DNA of 58,172 nt from Alkalibaculum bacchi. Its GTDB lineage: Bacteria > Bacillota > Clostridia > Eubacteriales > Alkalibacteraceae. The notes under the pieces are model-generated. The model was not told the origin of the DNA and ran no database searches. It was given only the letters and a program-made list of their open reading frames with translations. Positions 8,051 through 17,080 of this stretch are shown piece after piece (within the stretch, counting starts at the first letter, position 1; the number at the start of each line of letters is the position of its first letter). A program made the position numbers and the translations under genes. The DNA is taken from assembly GCF_937875145.1 (NCBI RefSeq), contig NZ_CALNCS010000140.1:1-58172 (forward strand). Reading direction: 5' to 3'.

Positions 8051-9541
8051 TCAAAACTCACTCATAATCTCCAAAATCTTATCAACATCCAAATGCTCTT
8101 TTATAATCTTTCCTAATTCTACGTATTGGGTTTCTTTGAATTCTTCGAAGGATAGTGTTTGGTCTTTTGTTTCGATTCCCTTTTGTCTACGGATATTGTC
8201 TAAGAGAATTTTTCTGAATTTATCGTTATCGAAAATACCGTGCAAATAAGTTCCCAGTACATTTTCTTCTTGGTTAATCGCCCCATCCATGTGACCTTCT
8301 TGCAATTGTACAAAATGTTGATGGCTTTCGTTAAACTTCGTAACACCCATGTGGATTTCATAGCCTTTTACATCTGCTTTTAGTTTTTCTCCCATAAAGG
8401 AAATATCAATGGTTCCTTTTACTTGCACTGTTCTTTTTTGGTTAGAAATAACTGTGCTTGTATTAAATAAGCTAAGACCATTTGTCTTGAGGACAGAGGA
8501 TTCATTATTACCAGTGTCTATGATTTGACTTCCTAGCATTTGATAGCCACCACATATTCCAATAATAGGTCTATTGCTTTTATGATACTCTAAAATCTTT
8601 TTCGCCATGCCTGTATTATTTAAGTAAACCATGTCTTCAATGGTGTTTTTACTGCCTGGCACAATCAATAAATCAATATCTTTAAAATCCAATGGGGATT
8701 TTATATACTTGACTTCTACATCTTCATCCATTTCAAAAGGCGTAAAATCTGTAAAATTCGAAATATGGGGCAATCGGAGAACGCCTACTATGATATCTTT
8801 TTTCGCCTGATAAGATAATCCAAGGGAAACACTGTCCTCATCATCTATATGTAGTGTAAAATAAGGAATAACCCCAAGACAAGGGATATTTATTTTATCC
8901 TCTAACATCTTGATTCCAGGCTCTAGAAGTTTTACATTTCCTCTAAATTTGTTAATAACAAAGCCCTTCATTCTCGCTTGTTCCTCTTTTTCTAGCAACA
9001 TATAAGTGCCATAAATAGAGGCAAAAACGCCACCTCGATCAATATCTCCAATGAGAACAACTGGAGAATCTACCATTTCTGCCATGCCCATATTAACTAA
9101 ATCGTTTTCTCGTAAATTGATTTCTGCTGTACTTCCTGCACCTTCAATTACAATAGCATCATATTTTTCTGCTACTTTATCATAAGCTTCTTTGATGATG
9201 TTCTTAAACTCAGGCTTATTTTTATGATATTCTGTTGCCGTCATATTTTGATATACCTCTCCCATGACGATTACTTGCGATCCAACATCTGAAGATGGTT
9301 TTAATAGGATTGGATTCATTTCTACCATAGGCTCAATTCTTGCTGCTTCGGCTTGTACAACTTGAGCTCTGCCCATTTCTTTTCCATCTTTCGTTATAAA
9401 GGAATTAAGAGCCATATTCTGAGATTTAAAAGGTGCTACATTATAGCCCATATCTTTTAGTACTCTACATACTCCAGCTGTTAAAATGCTCTTTCCTACG
9501 GATGAACCCGTACCTTGAAACATAATATTCTTTTTTTTCAT
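8051..9541 (-). CDS. cobQ: Cobyric acid synthase (glutamine-hydrolysing)
   Basis: A 496-aa amidotransferase that amidates the b, d, e and g side chains of adenosylcobyrinic acid a,c-diamide. The N-terminal MinD-like ATPase domain begins MFQGTGSSVGKS and has VIEGAGSTAEINL and LIGDIDRGG. The C-terminal class I glutaminase domain contains IIGICGGYQMLG with the nucleophile Cys near residue 334, and GYEIHMG and TYLHGIFDN further on. Its start overlaps the btuD stop by ATGA (9538-9541). With cobU, cobS and cobC downstream and no corrin-ring genes nearby, the operon looks like import and late assembly; ring genes could lie elsewhere. Confidence 0.96.
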   Translation of the reverse strand: MKKKNIMFQGTGSSVGKSILTAGVCRVLKDMGYNVAPFKSQNMALNSFITKDGKEMGRAQVVQAEAARIEPMVEMNPILLKPSSDVGSQVIVMGEVYQNMTATEYHKNKPEFKNIIKEAYDKVAEKYDAIVIEGAGSTAEINLRENDLVNMGMAEMVDSPVVLIGDIDRGGVFASIYGTYMLLEKEEQARMKGFVINKFRGNVKLLEPGIKMLEDKINIPCLGVIPYFTLHIDDEDSVSLGLSYQAKKDIIVGVLRLPHISNFTDFTPFEMDEDVEVKYIKSPLDFKDIDLLIVPGSKNTIEDMVYLNNTGMAKKILEYHKSNRPIIGICGGYQMLGSQIIDTGNNESSVLKTNGLSLFNTSTVISNQKRTVQVKGTIDISFMGEKLKADVKGYEIHMGVTKFNESHQHFVQLQEGHMDGAINQEENVLGTYLHGIFDNDKFRKILLDNIRRQKGIETKDQTLSFEEFKETQYVELGKIIKEHLDVDKILEIMSEF

Positions 9542-10794
9542 CTTTTACTCTCCAAATTAAAATTACTTAAAAATTTTTCATAATGGTCTATAATATAAAA
9601 ATTATTCTTTTTCTTTAGTTCATCTATAATTTTTGTTGCCTTACCTTCTGTATAATCATACTGCTCATTTTTATCTATAAAATAAATAGGTTTATCTACA
9701 TCCCTTAAAATTTCTAAGTTAATTAGATTACCGTTTCCATAAGGCATATTGCTGACGAGAACATAATCGGCCTGATGTAGCATTTCTAAATTTAATTGTC
9801 CTTGTTCTTTTGTCATTGCAGAAAAAGGTGGGGCGTCTACTACAGGAATATTTAATATTCTGCACATTTCCCAGTCGCTATCCCCTTTATTAAGTACGCC
9901 TGCAGATAAGATCATTCCGAGAGAATTGAATCTTTCTAAAATTTCTTCTCCTGAGCCTCCACCACAAAGTACGTGTACTCTCGTATCTTGTTTATCTACC
10001 TTTTCTTTGATAACCCGAAGAGGTACAATTTCTCTCTTGCCAATAATCTTATTTTCTCGAATAATCATCTCCATTTTGTACAATTGAGACAAATATTTTT
10101 CATGGATAACTTCATCAGGACTTCCTTCTGCTAAAACTTTTCCTTTGTTAAGAAGTATTAGTCGATCGCTAAATCGAGCTGCTAAATTAATATCGTGGAG
10201 AATGGCTACTACAGTAACCCCTCTGCTCTCTTTAAGTTTATGAATTAATTCCATAATCTCTAATTGATGATGTACATCTAAATGAGAAGTAGGCTCGTCT
10301 AGTAGTATTAGATTCGCTTGTTGAGCGATTGCTCTAGCCACAACTACTCTTTGGCGCTCACCACCGCTTAACTCGTTAAACAATGCATCCTTAAAACGCC
10401 ATGTGTTGGTCATTTCCATAGCTTCTTGGACGATTTCAAAGTCCTTTGAAGATTTCTTATGTTTTCGATCTATATGAGGATTTCTGCCCATCATGACGAT
10501 ATCTAAATTTGTAAACTCGTATTCGATATTAAACTCTTGAGGTACTACTGCTACAAGTTTGGCTAGTTCTTTTTTGGATACGCTTGTACTCTCATGATCT
10601 AATATGCGAATAGAACCACTACTCTTTGGAATAATATCCGTAATCGCTTTGACTAAGGTAGATTTGCCCGTACCATTAGGCCCAATAATTCCTACAAATT
10701 CACCTTTATAGACAGAAAAACCTAGCCCATTTATAATTTTTTTCTCCCCATATGCTACTTCTAAGTCCTGTATTCTCAATACTTCTTTTTTCAT
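9538..10794 (-). CDS. btuD: Cobalamin ABC transporter ATPase with extra C-terminal domain
   Basis: A 418-aa ATPase of the FecCD-type importer. The nucleotide-binding domain (residues 1-240) has Walker A GPNGTGKST, signature LSGGERQR, Walker B LILLDEPTSHLD and the switch His in VAILHDIN. Residues about 255-418 form an extension not found in ordinary BtuD. It has a glycine-rich strand-turn HVLCGGGSGEEIL and a Rossmann-like pattern, and I cannot assign its role. An earlier frame opens at 10851, but ATG at 10794 has GGAGG 8 bases upstream and does not overlap btuC. The substrate is inferred from the riboswitch and cob neighbours. Confidence 0.9.
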   Translation of the reverse strand: MKKEVLRIQDLEVAYGEKKIINGLGFSVYKGEFVGIIGPNGTGKSTLVKAITDIIPKSSGSIRILDHESTSVSKKELAKLVAVVPQEFNIEYEFTNLDIVMMGRNPHIDRKHKKSSKDFEIVQEAMEMTNTWRFKDALFNELSGGERQRVVVARAIAQQANLILLDEPTSHLDVHHQLEIMELIHKLKESRGVTVVAILHDINLAARFSDRLILLNKGKVLAEGSPDEVIHEKYLSQLYKMEMIIRENKIIGKREIVPLRVIKEKVDKQDTRVHVLCGGGSGEEILERFNSLGMILSAGVLNKGDSDWEMCRILNIPVVDAPPFSAMTKEQGQLNLEMLHQADYVLVSNMPYGNGNLINLEILRDVDKPIYFIDKNEQYDYTEGKATKIIDELKKKNNFYIIDHYEKFLSNFNLESKR

Positions 10795-10795
10795 A

Positions 10796-11815
10796 CTATA
10801 TGCCTCCACGTTTTCTCTGTCTAAGAAGATATATAAAGAACGGTCCACCAAAAATAGCTGTAATAACGCCTACAGGTATTTCTTGAGTCATCAGACTTCT
10901 TGCTACCGTATCACATAATATTAGAAAAATGCCACCTAGCAAAAATGAATAGGGGTACAATTTTTTATGCTTTGGACCGACAAAGATTCGAACTACGTGA
11001 GGTATAATCAATCCAACAAATCCGATAATTCCTGTGATACTAACCGTAGCAGCTGTCATTAACGCAGTAATTACCAATACGACAAGCTTTAGTTGGTCCG
11101 TATTTACGCCTAACTGGGAAGCACTATCTTCACCTATGAGCATAATGTCCATCTGACTATGTAAGCCATAAAGAATAATAAACCCTATAACTACATAAGG
11201 GATGATAATCAAAACTTGTTCCCAACTCTTTCCATTGAAAGACCCCATAGTCCAATAGATGATTTGACTCATCTTATCCGAAAAAATCATAAGAACAGAA
11301 TTTACTGCAGATAAAAATTGAGACATGGCCACACCACTAAGCAGCAATGTAGGTATAGGTACTTTATTGCCTATTTTAGAGATATTGTAAACTAATAATA
11401 AGGTAAGTAAAGCAAAGATAAAAGCCAGTATAGAAACAAGATCTTTACCATTAAAACTTAGGTTCATAGCGATGCCAATAGATGCACCTAGCGCAGCACC
11501 AGAAGAGACCCCTAATAAGAATGGGTCTGCCATAGGGTTTTTGAAGATTCCCTGATATGCAACACCGCAAATAGACAAGGCGCCTCCTACTAATAAAGCC
11601 AGTATTACTCTGGGCAGTCGTATATTCCATATGATGGCTATAGTAGATGCCTTAATTCCTTCTACATTCCCAATATTAAAAAGTTTGTGCAACAATACCT
11701 GAAATGTTTGCCCTACTGAAATATTTGCTACACCTAAATTAGTACAAACTAGAATAGTAATAAAGGCTAAAATAATTATTGTGATTAATGAGTGTTTTCG
11801 AATTAGTTTTTTCAT
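10796..11815 (-). CDS. btuC: Cobalamin ABC transporter permease, FecCD family
   Basis: A 339-aa membrane permease with about ten hydrophobic segments. It shows family landmarks: LPRVILALLVGGALSICGVA, the motif GIFKNPMADPFLLGVSSGA, and GIIGFVGLIIPHVVRIFVGP, followed by PVGVITAIFGGPFFIYLL near the C-terminus. It forms the membrane channel of the vitamin B12 importer with the ATPase encoded directly downstream (stop TAG two bases from its ATG). Specificity for corrinoid rather than siderophore is inferred from the riboswitch and from cobQUSC in the same operon. Confidence 0.93.
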   Translation of the reverse strand: MKKLIRKHSLITIIILAFITILVCTNLGVANISVGQTFQVLLHKLFNIGNVEGIKASTIAIIWNIRLPRVILALLVGGALSICGVAYQGIFKNPMADPFLLGVSSGAALGASIGIAMNLSFNGKDLVSILAFIFALLTLLLVYNISKIGNKVPIPTLLLSGVAMSQFLSAVNSVLMIFSDKMSQIIYWTMGSFNGKSWEQVLIIIPYVVIGFIILYGLHSQMDIMLIGEDSASQLGVNTDQLKLVVLVITALMTAATVSITGIIGFVGLIIPHVVRIFVGPKHKKLYPYSFLLGGIFLILCDTVARSLMTQEIPVGVITAIFGGPFFIYLLRQRKRGGI

Positions 11816-11989
11816 GTTTTCCCCTTATGTATATCCTTAGGTCAAAGTAATACATCTATAGGGCAATCGTTGATTACCCTATGATTTTATAAAGTAGGTA
11901 ATTCCTAAATTATGAACCGTTACCATCTTCAGTGGCAAAGTGACCCTAAAGAAATATCCTAATGCTAGCCACTTATGGATAGTGACTAA

Positions 11990-12004
11990 AGCGCCGAAGG
12001 CGCT
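11990..12004 (-). other. Short hairpin in the btuF-btuC gap
   Basis: The 192-base gap between btuF and btuC holds a 6-bp stem with a 3-base loop (AGCGCCgaaGGCGCT) four bases past the btuF stop. There is no long T run, so it looks more like a processing or stability element that would favour the binding-protein mRNA than a strong terminator. I see nothing else in the gap. Confidence 0.5.
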
Positions 12005-12007
12005 CTT

Positions 12008-12976
12008 CTATTTTTCAAACGCTTCTGGATGAATTGCCTTTGCTAAAAATTCTAAACCTTTCATCACTCTTGGACCGGAGCGAGATAAAATGTTATTTTC
12101 TTCTGTTCCCCATGGAAAGTGGATGATATTATCATTTTTTACGGCAGTAACGGATTGAATACCTCCATTAGCCTTTACTTCTTTAACAGTAGGATACAAT
12201 GAAATGTAAACATCAGGATTTTCTTCTACAATTTTTTCTAATGTTAAAGTTGGCCATGCTGTACCAGAGTCTGCTGCAATATTCACCGCATTGATTTCTT
12301 GTAACATAGAATCGATGAAAGTGTCTGGCCCTACTGAAACAAAACCTTGTATGTCAACAAATACCTTTTTCTCTTTTGTGTCTTTGACTTTATCTGTAAT
12401 TTCTTTACGAGCAATATCTAAGTCTTCTACTAGTTTATTTGCAGTCTCTTGAACATTTCCAATCTTTCCAATTAATTGGATGTTTTTTAAAACACCATCT
12501 ACATCTGTTTGATCTGAAATGACAACTGTTTTTATCCCTGCAGCTTTGATAAGTTGTGTTGCATCTTCAGGCATAGGTGATGATACAAAGAGAACCTCTG
12601 GTTCTAAATCGATGATAAGTTCCGTATTCGGTTCTACATAATTTCCTACAACTTTAATCTCTTTTGTTTCTTCAGGATAATTACTAAATTCATCTCTACC
12701 TACGATCTGATCCCCTAAGCCTACAGCAAAGAGCGTCTCTGTAATAGAAGCAGATACAGAAACAATTCTTTCAGGTACCTTTTCAAGGGTAATTTCGTCA
12801 CCTGCAGTATCCTTAAATACAAATGGATATGTAGTTTCCGTACCGTCACTTGATTCCGTTGTTGTATTTCCCTCTTTTTTCGACTCTTCTTGTGGTTTAT
12901 CATTTGAACATGCCGTCCAAGTAAATGTCATTAATGTCACGAGCATTAGTATTAGTACTTTTTTTAATGTTTTCAT
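12008..12976 (-). CDS. btuF: Cobalamin-binding lipoprotein, ABC transporter substrate-binding protein
   Basis: A 322-aa periplasmic-binding-type lipoprotein. The N-terminus has a Lys-rich start, a hydrophobic core and a Cys at residue 23 (TWTACSND), followed by a Ser/Thr/Glu linker. The mature part is a class III binding protein with PERIVSVSASITETLFAVG and NYVEPNTELIIDLEPEVL. It delivers its ligand to the BtuC channel. It is the first gene behind the cobalamin riboswitch, which supports corrinoid as ligand. SD GGAGG precedes the ATG. Iron-siderophore binding is the main alternative, disfavoured by context. Confidence 0.92.
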   Translation of the reverse strand: MKTLKKVLILMLVTLMTFTWTACSNDKPQEESKKEGNTTTESSDGTETTYPFVFKDTAGDEITLEKVPERIVSVSASITETLFAVGLGDQIVGRDEFSNYPEETKEIKVVGNYVEPNTELIIDLEPEVLFVSSPMPEDATQLIKAAGIKTVVISDQTDVDGVLKNIQLIGKIGNVQETANKLVEDLDIARKEITDKVKDTKEKKVFVDIQGFVSVGPDTFIDSMLQEINAVNIAADSGTAWPTLTLEKIVEENPDVYISLYPTVKEVKANGGIQSVTAVKNDNIIHFPWGTEENNILSRSGPRVMKGLEFLAKAIHPEAFEK

Positions 12977-13021
12977 TTTTTACCTCCGATTGATTTACTG
13001 TTATTTGTTTCTTAACGCAAC

Positions 13022-13048
13022 AAAACCTTCTACATTTGAGAAGGTTTT
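13022..13048 (-). terminator. Riboswitch expression-platform hairpin
   Basis: A perfect 10-bp stem (13022-13031 with 13039-13048, 7-base loop) lies between the aptamer and btuF. On the minus strand it reads AAAACCTTCT, loop, AGAAGGTTTT, then TTGTTGCG. It is the natural candidate for the B12-dependent terminator of the leader. The T run is short, so termination rather than another mechanism is inferred. Confidence 0.65.
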
Positions 13049-13084
13049 CATATTAAACACGTTCAACACCATCCTCCCCGATAG

Positions 13085-13256
13085 TTCCTAGTTTCTTAAG
13101 GCAGGTCTCCTGACTCGTGTTTCAATCTCCACTCTTCCTTCCCGTCGTTTAGACAGTGGTATGTATCAGAGTTTCGTCCACACTTACAGTAGCGGGGGCT
13201 GTAGTGGTTTTTCACCACTTTCCCTATTAAGCATTCGCACCTTATAGAGCTATTTT
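13085..13256 (-). ncRNA. Cobalamin riboswitch aptamer
   Basis: The minus strand carries the B12 box GAGTCAGGAGACCTGCC (about 13100-13116), matching the conserved consensus, preceded by the multi-helix aptamer core with AGCCCCCGCTACTGTAAGTG and a 5' stem region near 13250. It lies upstream of btuF and leads the whole import/salvage operon. When adenosylcobalamin is plentiful it should reduce expression. The exact 5' limit was set by eye. Confidence 0.93.
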
Positions 13257-13428
13257 ATTTTATAAGATTATGCTAACACAAAACCCATAAAATTTCAATA
13301 TAAAATACTTATAGTGGAAAATAGAAGGCTCAAGTTTAATTTCCTCTCCTTTTGGCGAGGTATTCTTTGCCTTTTGTTTCTAATTTTCTAATTAAATGCG
13401 ATTACATATTAAATATAAAAAATTTAGT

Positions 13429-14070
13429 TTAATTAGAAATTATATTTTTATAATATAGGCATAATTCATTTATTACACAGTCTTCACATAGGGGCTTTCT
13501 GGCCTTGCATACTTTTCTTCCGTGAAAGATTAGCCAGTGATGTGCAGTAGACCACTTTTCCTCAGGGATATTTTTCATTAGATCTTCTTCTGTGTGAAGA
13601 ACGTCTTTGCTCTGTGCTAAACCAATTCGGTTAGACACCCGAAATACGTGAGTATCCACCGCTATAGCATTTTTTCCAAAGGCATTGCTTACAACTACAT
13701 TTGCCGTCTTTCTCCCAACTCCTGGAAGCTTTATGAGCTCTTCAATCGCATCTGGCACTTGACTATTATACTCATCCATCAATATAGCACATGTAGCGAT
13801 AATATTTTTGCTCTTTGAGTTAGAAAGACCACAGGTTCTTATATACTCTAAAAGCTTAGGCTGCCCTAACCCTAGTATCGCTTCTGGCGTATTGTACTCG
13901 GCAAATAGCTGATCTGTTACGATATTTACTCTAACATCTGTACACTGAGCAGAAAGAATGGTTGCAATCAACAGCTCAAATGGCGTTGTAAAATGAAGAG
14001 CTGGAGCAGCATCTGGGTACTCTTCTTCTAATAATTCTAGTACTTTTCTTATATCTTTTTGTTCTAGCAA
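13429..14070 (-). CDS. nth: Endonuclease III
   Basis: A 213-aa base-excision-repair DNA glycosylase/AP lyase for oxidised pyrimidines. The helix-hairpin-helix LPGVGRKTANVV contains the catalytic Lys (near residue 120), and the catalytic Asp is in AVDTHVFRVSNRIGL. The C-terminal 4Fe-4S loop has the exact C-x6-C-x2-C-x5-C spacing (from CKARKPLC to the last Cys). Full family length. It is monocistronic, between the B12 leader and a 456-base spacer. Confidence 0.97.
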   Translation of the reverse strand: MLEQKDIRKVLELLEEEYPDAAPALHFTTPFELLIATILSAQCTDVRVNIVTDQLFAEYNTPEAILGLGQPKLLEYIRTCGLSNSKSKNIIATCAILMDEYNSQVPDAIEELIKLPGVGRKTANVVVSNAFGKNAIAVDTHVFRVSNRIGLAQSKDVLHTEEDLMKNIPEEKWSTAHHWLIFHGRKVCKARKPLCEDCVINELCLYYKNIISN

Positions 14071-14526
14071 AAAAACCCTCCTCTAGTAAGGATATTATTT
14101 TAAATATGATATTTATACCGCAGATTGCCTCAGCTGCTTTGCAGCTTCAGTCGTTGGCACTTGCTAATACGAATAGTATATCATATTTATGTTGCAAATT
14201 GTCTTTGTGGTTTTTGATGTAACTCTCAAAGAAAAATCTGAAGACTTCAATACATTTTTTCCTTTATTGAATTCTCTATACGAAACAGAATTTATTCTAC
14301 AAAATAATGCAAATTAATATCTAACTGATCTATATTGTGCTAAAATATTCTTTAGGCGTATCTTCCGTGAAATTGCGCTATGAAAAAAAAGGAGTGAAAG
14401 AATTATCCTTCGCTAATTATTCTATAACTACATTCTAGCCTTAGGATATCTCAATTAACAATAAAAAATAAATATGTTTAGACCATTAAATAATGAGCCT
14501 AAACATATTATACGAGGAGTTATTAT
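14071..14526. other. Intergenic region between nth and the EamA transporter gene, with leader hairpin
   Basis: A 456-base divergent spacer with no open frame of note. Near the right end, a perfect 11-bp inverted repeat (arms 14471-14481 AATATGTTTAG and 14499-14509 CTAAACATATT) sits five bases before the GAGGAG ribosome-binding site of the plus-strand gene, so folding could affect its translation, or a protein could bind there. I see no tRNA or known riboswitch. Confidence 0.5.
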
Positions 14527-15438
14527 ATGAACAACAAGAAAATGTTATTAAGCGATTTAAGCTTACTAGTAACTGCCTTTGTATGGGGAAGTGGGTTTGT
14601 TGCTGTAAAGAACGCTTTAGACGCTTTGTCTCCTATGTATATTATGACCCTTCGCTTTGGCATTGCAGCTTTACTAACGGGAATATTATTTTATAGGAAA
14701 GTCATTACTATAGATAAAGAAGACTTAAAAGCAGGGCTTATTATTGGACTTTTTTTATTTTCAGCCTTTACTACGCAAACCATCGGCTTACAGTATACAT
14801 TAGCAGGAAAACAAGCTTTTTTAACTGGTACTAATGTAGTGATGGTTCCCTTTTTATTTTGGCTTACTAGTAAAGAAAGACCGGATAAATTTAGTGTTTT
14901 TGCTGCTATTTTAATGATTGTAGGTATTGGTTTATTAACACTTGATTTAAACAAAGGCTTTGTATTAAACAAGGGAGATGTACTTACCTTATTATGTGCA
15001 TTGCTCTTCGCTTGTCATATGGTAACCGTTGGTATATACGCAAAAAAACACGATCCTATAAAACTTACAGTCATTCAGTTAGGTGTAGCCTTTATACTTT
15101 CTTTAGTAATTATGTTTGCTACTAATGATCCTATACTATTTATTCCAAATAACGGAATATATGAAGTACTGTTCTTGGGATTATTTTGTACATTTATGGC
15201 TTATCTCATTCAAAATATAGCGCAAAAATATACTACCCCATCCCATGCGGCTTTGTTGCTTAGCTTAGAATCCTTCTTTGGTAGCATTATGTCTGTAATC
15301 TTTTTAGGCGATCTATTTAGTCCTAATATGATTGTAGGCTCAGCCTTGATTTTTACGGCCATTATTACTGCTGAAACAAAGTGGGCGTTTCTCAAGTCAA
15401 AAAAAGAAAGCCAATCAATCGAAATGAACAATGGATGA
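14527..15438 (+). CDS. EamA/DMT-family transporter
   Basis: A 303-aa permease of the drug/metabolite transporter superfamily. Ten hydrophobic helices are visible as two EamA repeats (about residues 5-140 and 150-290), with LVTAFVWGSGFVAVKNAL at the start of the first and PSHAALLLSLESFFGSIMSV in the second, both family landmarks. Likely exports or imports small metabolites such as amino acids; the substrate cannot be read from sequence. SD GAGGAG lies 8 bases before the ATG, behind an inverted repeat. It is followed by folC on the same strand after 168 bases. Confidence 0.9.
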   Translation: MNNKKMLLSDLSLLVTAFVWGSGFVAVKNALDALSPMYIMTLRFGIAALLTGILFYRKVITIDKEDLKAGLIIGLFLFSAFTTQTIGLQYTLAGKQAFLTGTNVVMVPFLFWLTSKERPDKFSVFAAILMIVGIGLLTLDLNKGFVLNKGDVLTLLCALLFACHMVTVGIYAKKHDPIKLTVIQLGVAFILSLVIMFATNDPILFIPNNGIYEVLFLGLFCTFMAYLIQNIAQKYTTPSHAALLLSLESFFGSIMSVIFLGDLFSPNMIVGSALIFTAIITAETKWAFLKSKKESQSIEMNNG

Positions 15439-15551
15439 ACTAGTTCCTTGGGTACTTTCGTTCTACGTTGTAAGTTCTAAGTAAAACCTTTAAGGTCACG
15501 CACTATAGCTAGGCAAGAGCTGGTGGCAAAAAGTAGAAATTTTCTGATAAA

Positions 15552-15574
15552 GAACAATCGTTTAACAATTGTTC
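15552..15574 (+). promoter_or_regulatory. Inverted repeat upstream of folC, GAACAAT-N9-ATTGTTC
   Basis: A perfect 7-bp inverted repeat with a 9-base spacer, 33 bases before the folC ATG. The same arms and the same spacing occur at 5731-5755 upstream of the flavin/Fe-S operon. It may be a shared operator or a fragment of a dispersed repeat rich in GAACAATG words. Confidence 0.45.
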
Positions 15575-15606
15575 TGCCATTGTTAAAAAACAGGAGGTTA
15601 TTTAAA

Positions 15607-16902
15607 ATGAATTATAATGAAGCTTTAGAATTTATTCATGGCACTTATGCTTTTGGTATCAAATTGGGTCTTGATAATATTGGAAAGTTATTAGAATACA
15701 TGGACAATCCTCAGGACAAATTAAAATATGTGCACATTGCTGGTACCAATGGAAAAGGCTCTACAAGTAATATGATCAGCAATGTCTTAAAAGAATCAGG
15801 CTATAAAGTTGGTTTGTTTATTTCACCATATTTAGAAGAATTTACAGAAAGAATCCAAATCAATGGCGCTCATATTCCAAAAGAGGATTTAGGCAGAGTT
15901 GCTGGAATGGTGAAGGAATCCATAGATAAAATGCTGAGTGATGGTTATCCACATCCTTCTGAGTTTGAAGTGGTCACTGCTATCGGTCTTCAGTACTTCT
16001 ACGAAGAAAAAGTAGATATGGTAACTTTAGAGGTAGGAATGGGTGGTCGCTTTGACGCAACAAATATCATTAAAGCGCCAGAAGTATCGATCATCACATC
16101 TATTGCTTTAGATCATATGCAATACCTTGGCAATACATTAGAAGAAATCACCTTTGAAAAAGCAGGTATCATTAAAGAAAATGGACATGTGGTCTTATAT
16201 CCACAAGGTGAGCTAGTAGAAAAACAAATTCGCGAAATTTGTGTAGAGCGAAACAATGAGTTTCATCCAGCTAATCCAAGCATACTAGAGTCAAAGAGCG
16301 CTTCTCTAAAAGGGCAAGAGCTTTCCTTTAAAGGTAATAAAAATTTTGAAGCATTTGACTTTAAACTAAGCCTACTTGGAAATCATCAGATTTTAAACTG
16401 TGCTACTGCCTTAACGGCTTTAGATGTTCTAAAAGAAAAAGGATACCATATCTCTATCGAGTCTATTCAACGTGGAATGTCTAGCGTACGCTTCCCTGGT
16501 AGGTTCGAACTCTTGCGAGAAAATCCTACTATATTCGTTGATGGTGCACACAATGAAAATGGCATCGACTCCTTTGTAAATACGGTTAAAACATATTTAG
16601 ACAAGAAGATTACATTATTCTTTGGAGTCTTAGCAGACAAAGACTACAATCCTATGATTGACAAGCTAAGGGCGATTTCTGACAAAGTATACACGGTAAC
16701 GCCAAATAACCCAAGAGCAATGTCATCACAAGAGTTAGCTGATCATATCAAGAAGATATCCCCAGAAATAAATGTGACTCCTTTAAAAACAATAAAAGAG
16801 GGCGTAGAAATAGCTTTAAATGGCTCTGAAGATGAATTGTTTATTTTTGTAGGTTCTTTATATATGATTGGAGAAGCGAGAACACTCTTAAATTCTAAGT
16901 AA
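15607..16902 (+). CDS. folC: Folylpolyglutamate synthase / dihydrofolate synthase
   Basis: A 431-aa Mur-ligase-family enzyme that adds glutamate to folates, needed to retain THF cofactors used by the one-carbon genes downstream. The ATP loop is HIAGTNGKGSTSNM (residues about 46-59), followed by the FISPYLEEFTERIQING loop, VTLEVGMGGRFDATN, and the C-terminal domain with RFPGRFELL and FVDGAHNENGI. The frame is open from 15523, but ATG at 15607 has CAGGAGG at correct spacing. The last codons and the stop (AATTCTAAGTAA) coincide with a repeat that also occurs at 15475-15490. Confidence 0.95.
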   Translation: MNYNEALEFIHGTYAFGIKLGLDNIGKLLEYMDNPQDKLKYVHIAGTNGKGSTSNMISNVLKESGYKVGLFISPYLEEFTERIQINGAHIPKEDLGRVAGMVKESIDKMLSDGYPHPSEFEVVTAIGLQYFYEEKVDMVTLEVGMGGRFDATNIIKAPEVSIITSIALDHMQYLGNTLEEITFEKAGIIKENGHVVLYPQGELVEKQIREICVERNNEFHPANPSILESKSASLKGQELSFKGNKNFEAFDFKLSLLGNHQILNCATALTALDVLKEKGYHISIESIQRGMSSVRFPGRFELLRENPTIFVDGAHNENGIDSFVNTVKTYLDKKITLFFGVLADKDYNPMIDKLRAISDKVYTVTPNNPRAMSSQELADHIKKISPEINVTPLKTIKEGVEIALNGSEDELFIFVGSLYMIGEARTLLNSK

Positions 16903-17045
16903 AACCTTTGCCACCATAGGTGGCTTGTAAGCTGATGACTGGATCAGGAGTTTCGTTAAAAAATAACCCCCAAGATTTTAACTACTAATCGTGACTTTAA
17001 AATTTTGCATTCAGCTTTTAGAAGTTGAATTTTTGCTGATCATAT

Positions 17046-17080
17046 AAAAAAGCTCGTTTCCTTTCGGAAACAAGCTTTTT
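17046..17080. terminator. Bidirectional terminator between folC and the tetR-like gene
   Basis: Stem GTTTCC/GGAAAC (17056-17061, 17066-17071) extended by AAAAAAGCT with AGCTTTTTT around one mismatch. It has T runs on both strands, between two convergent genes. Confidence 0.9.
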
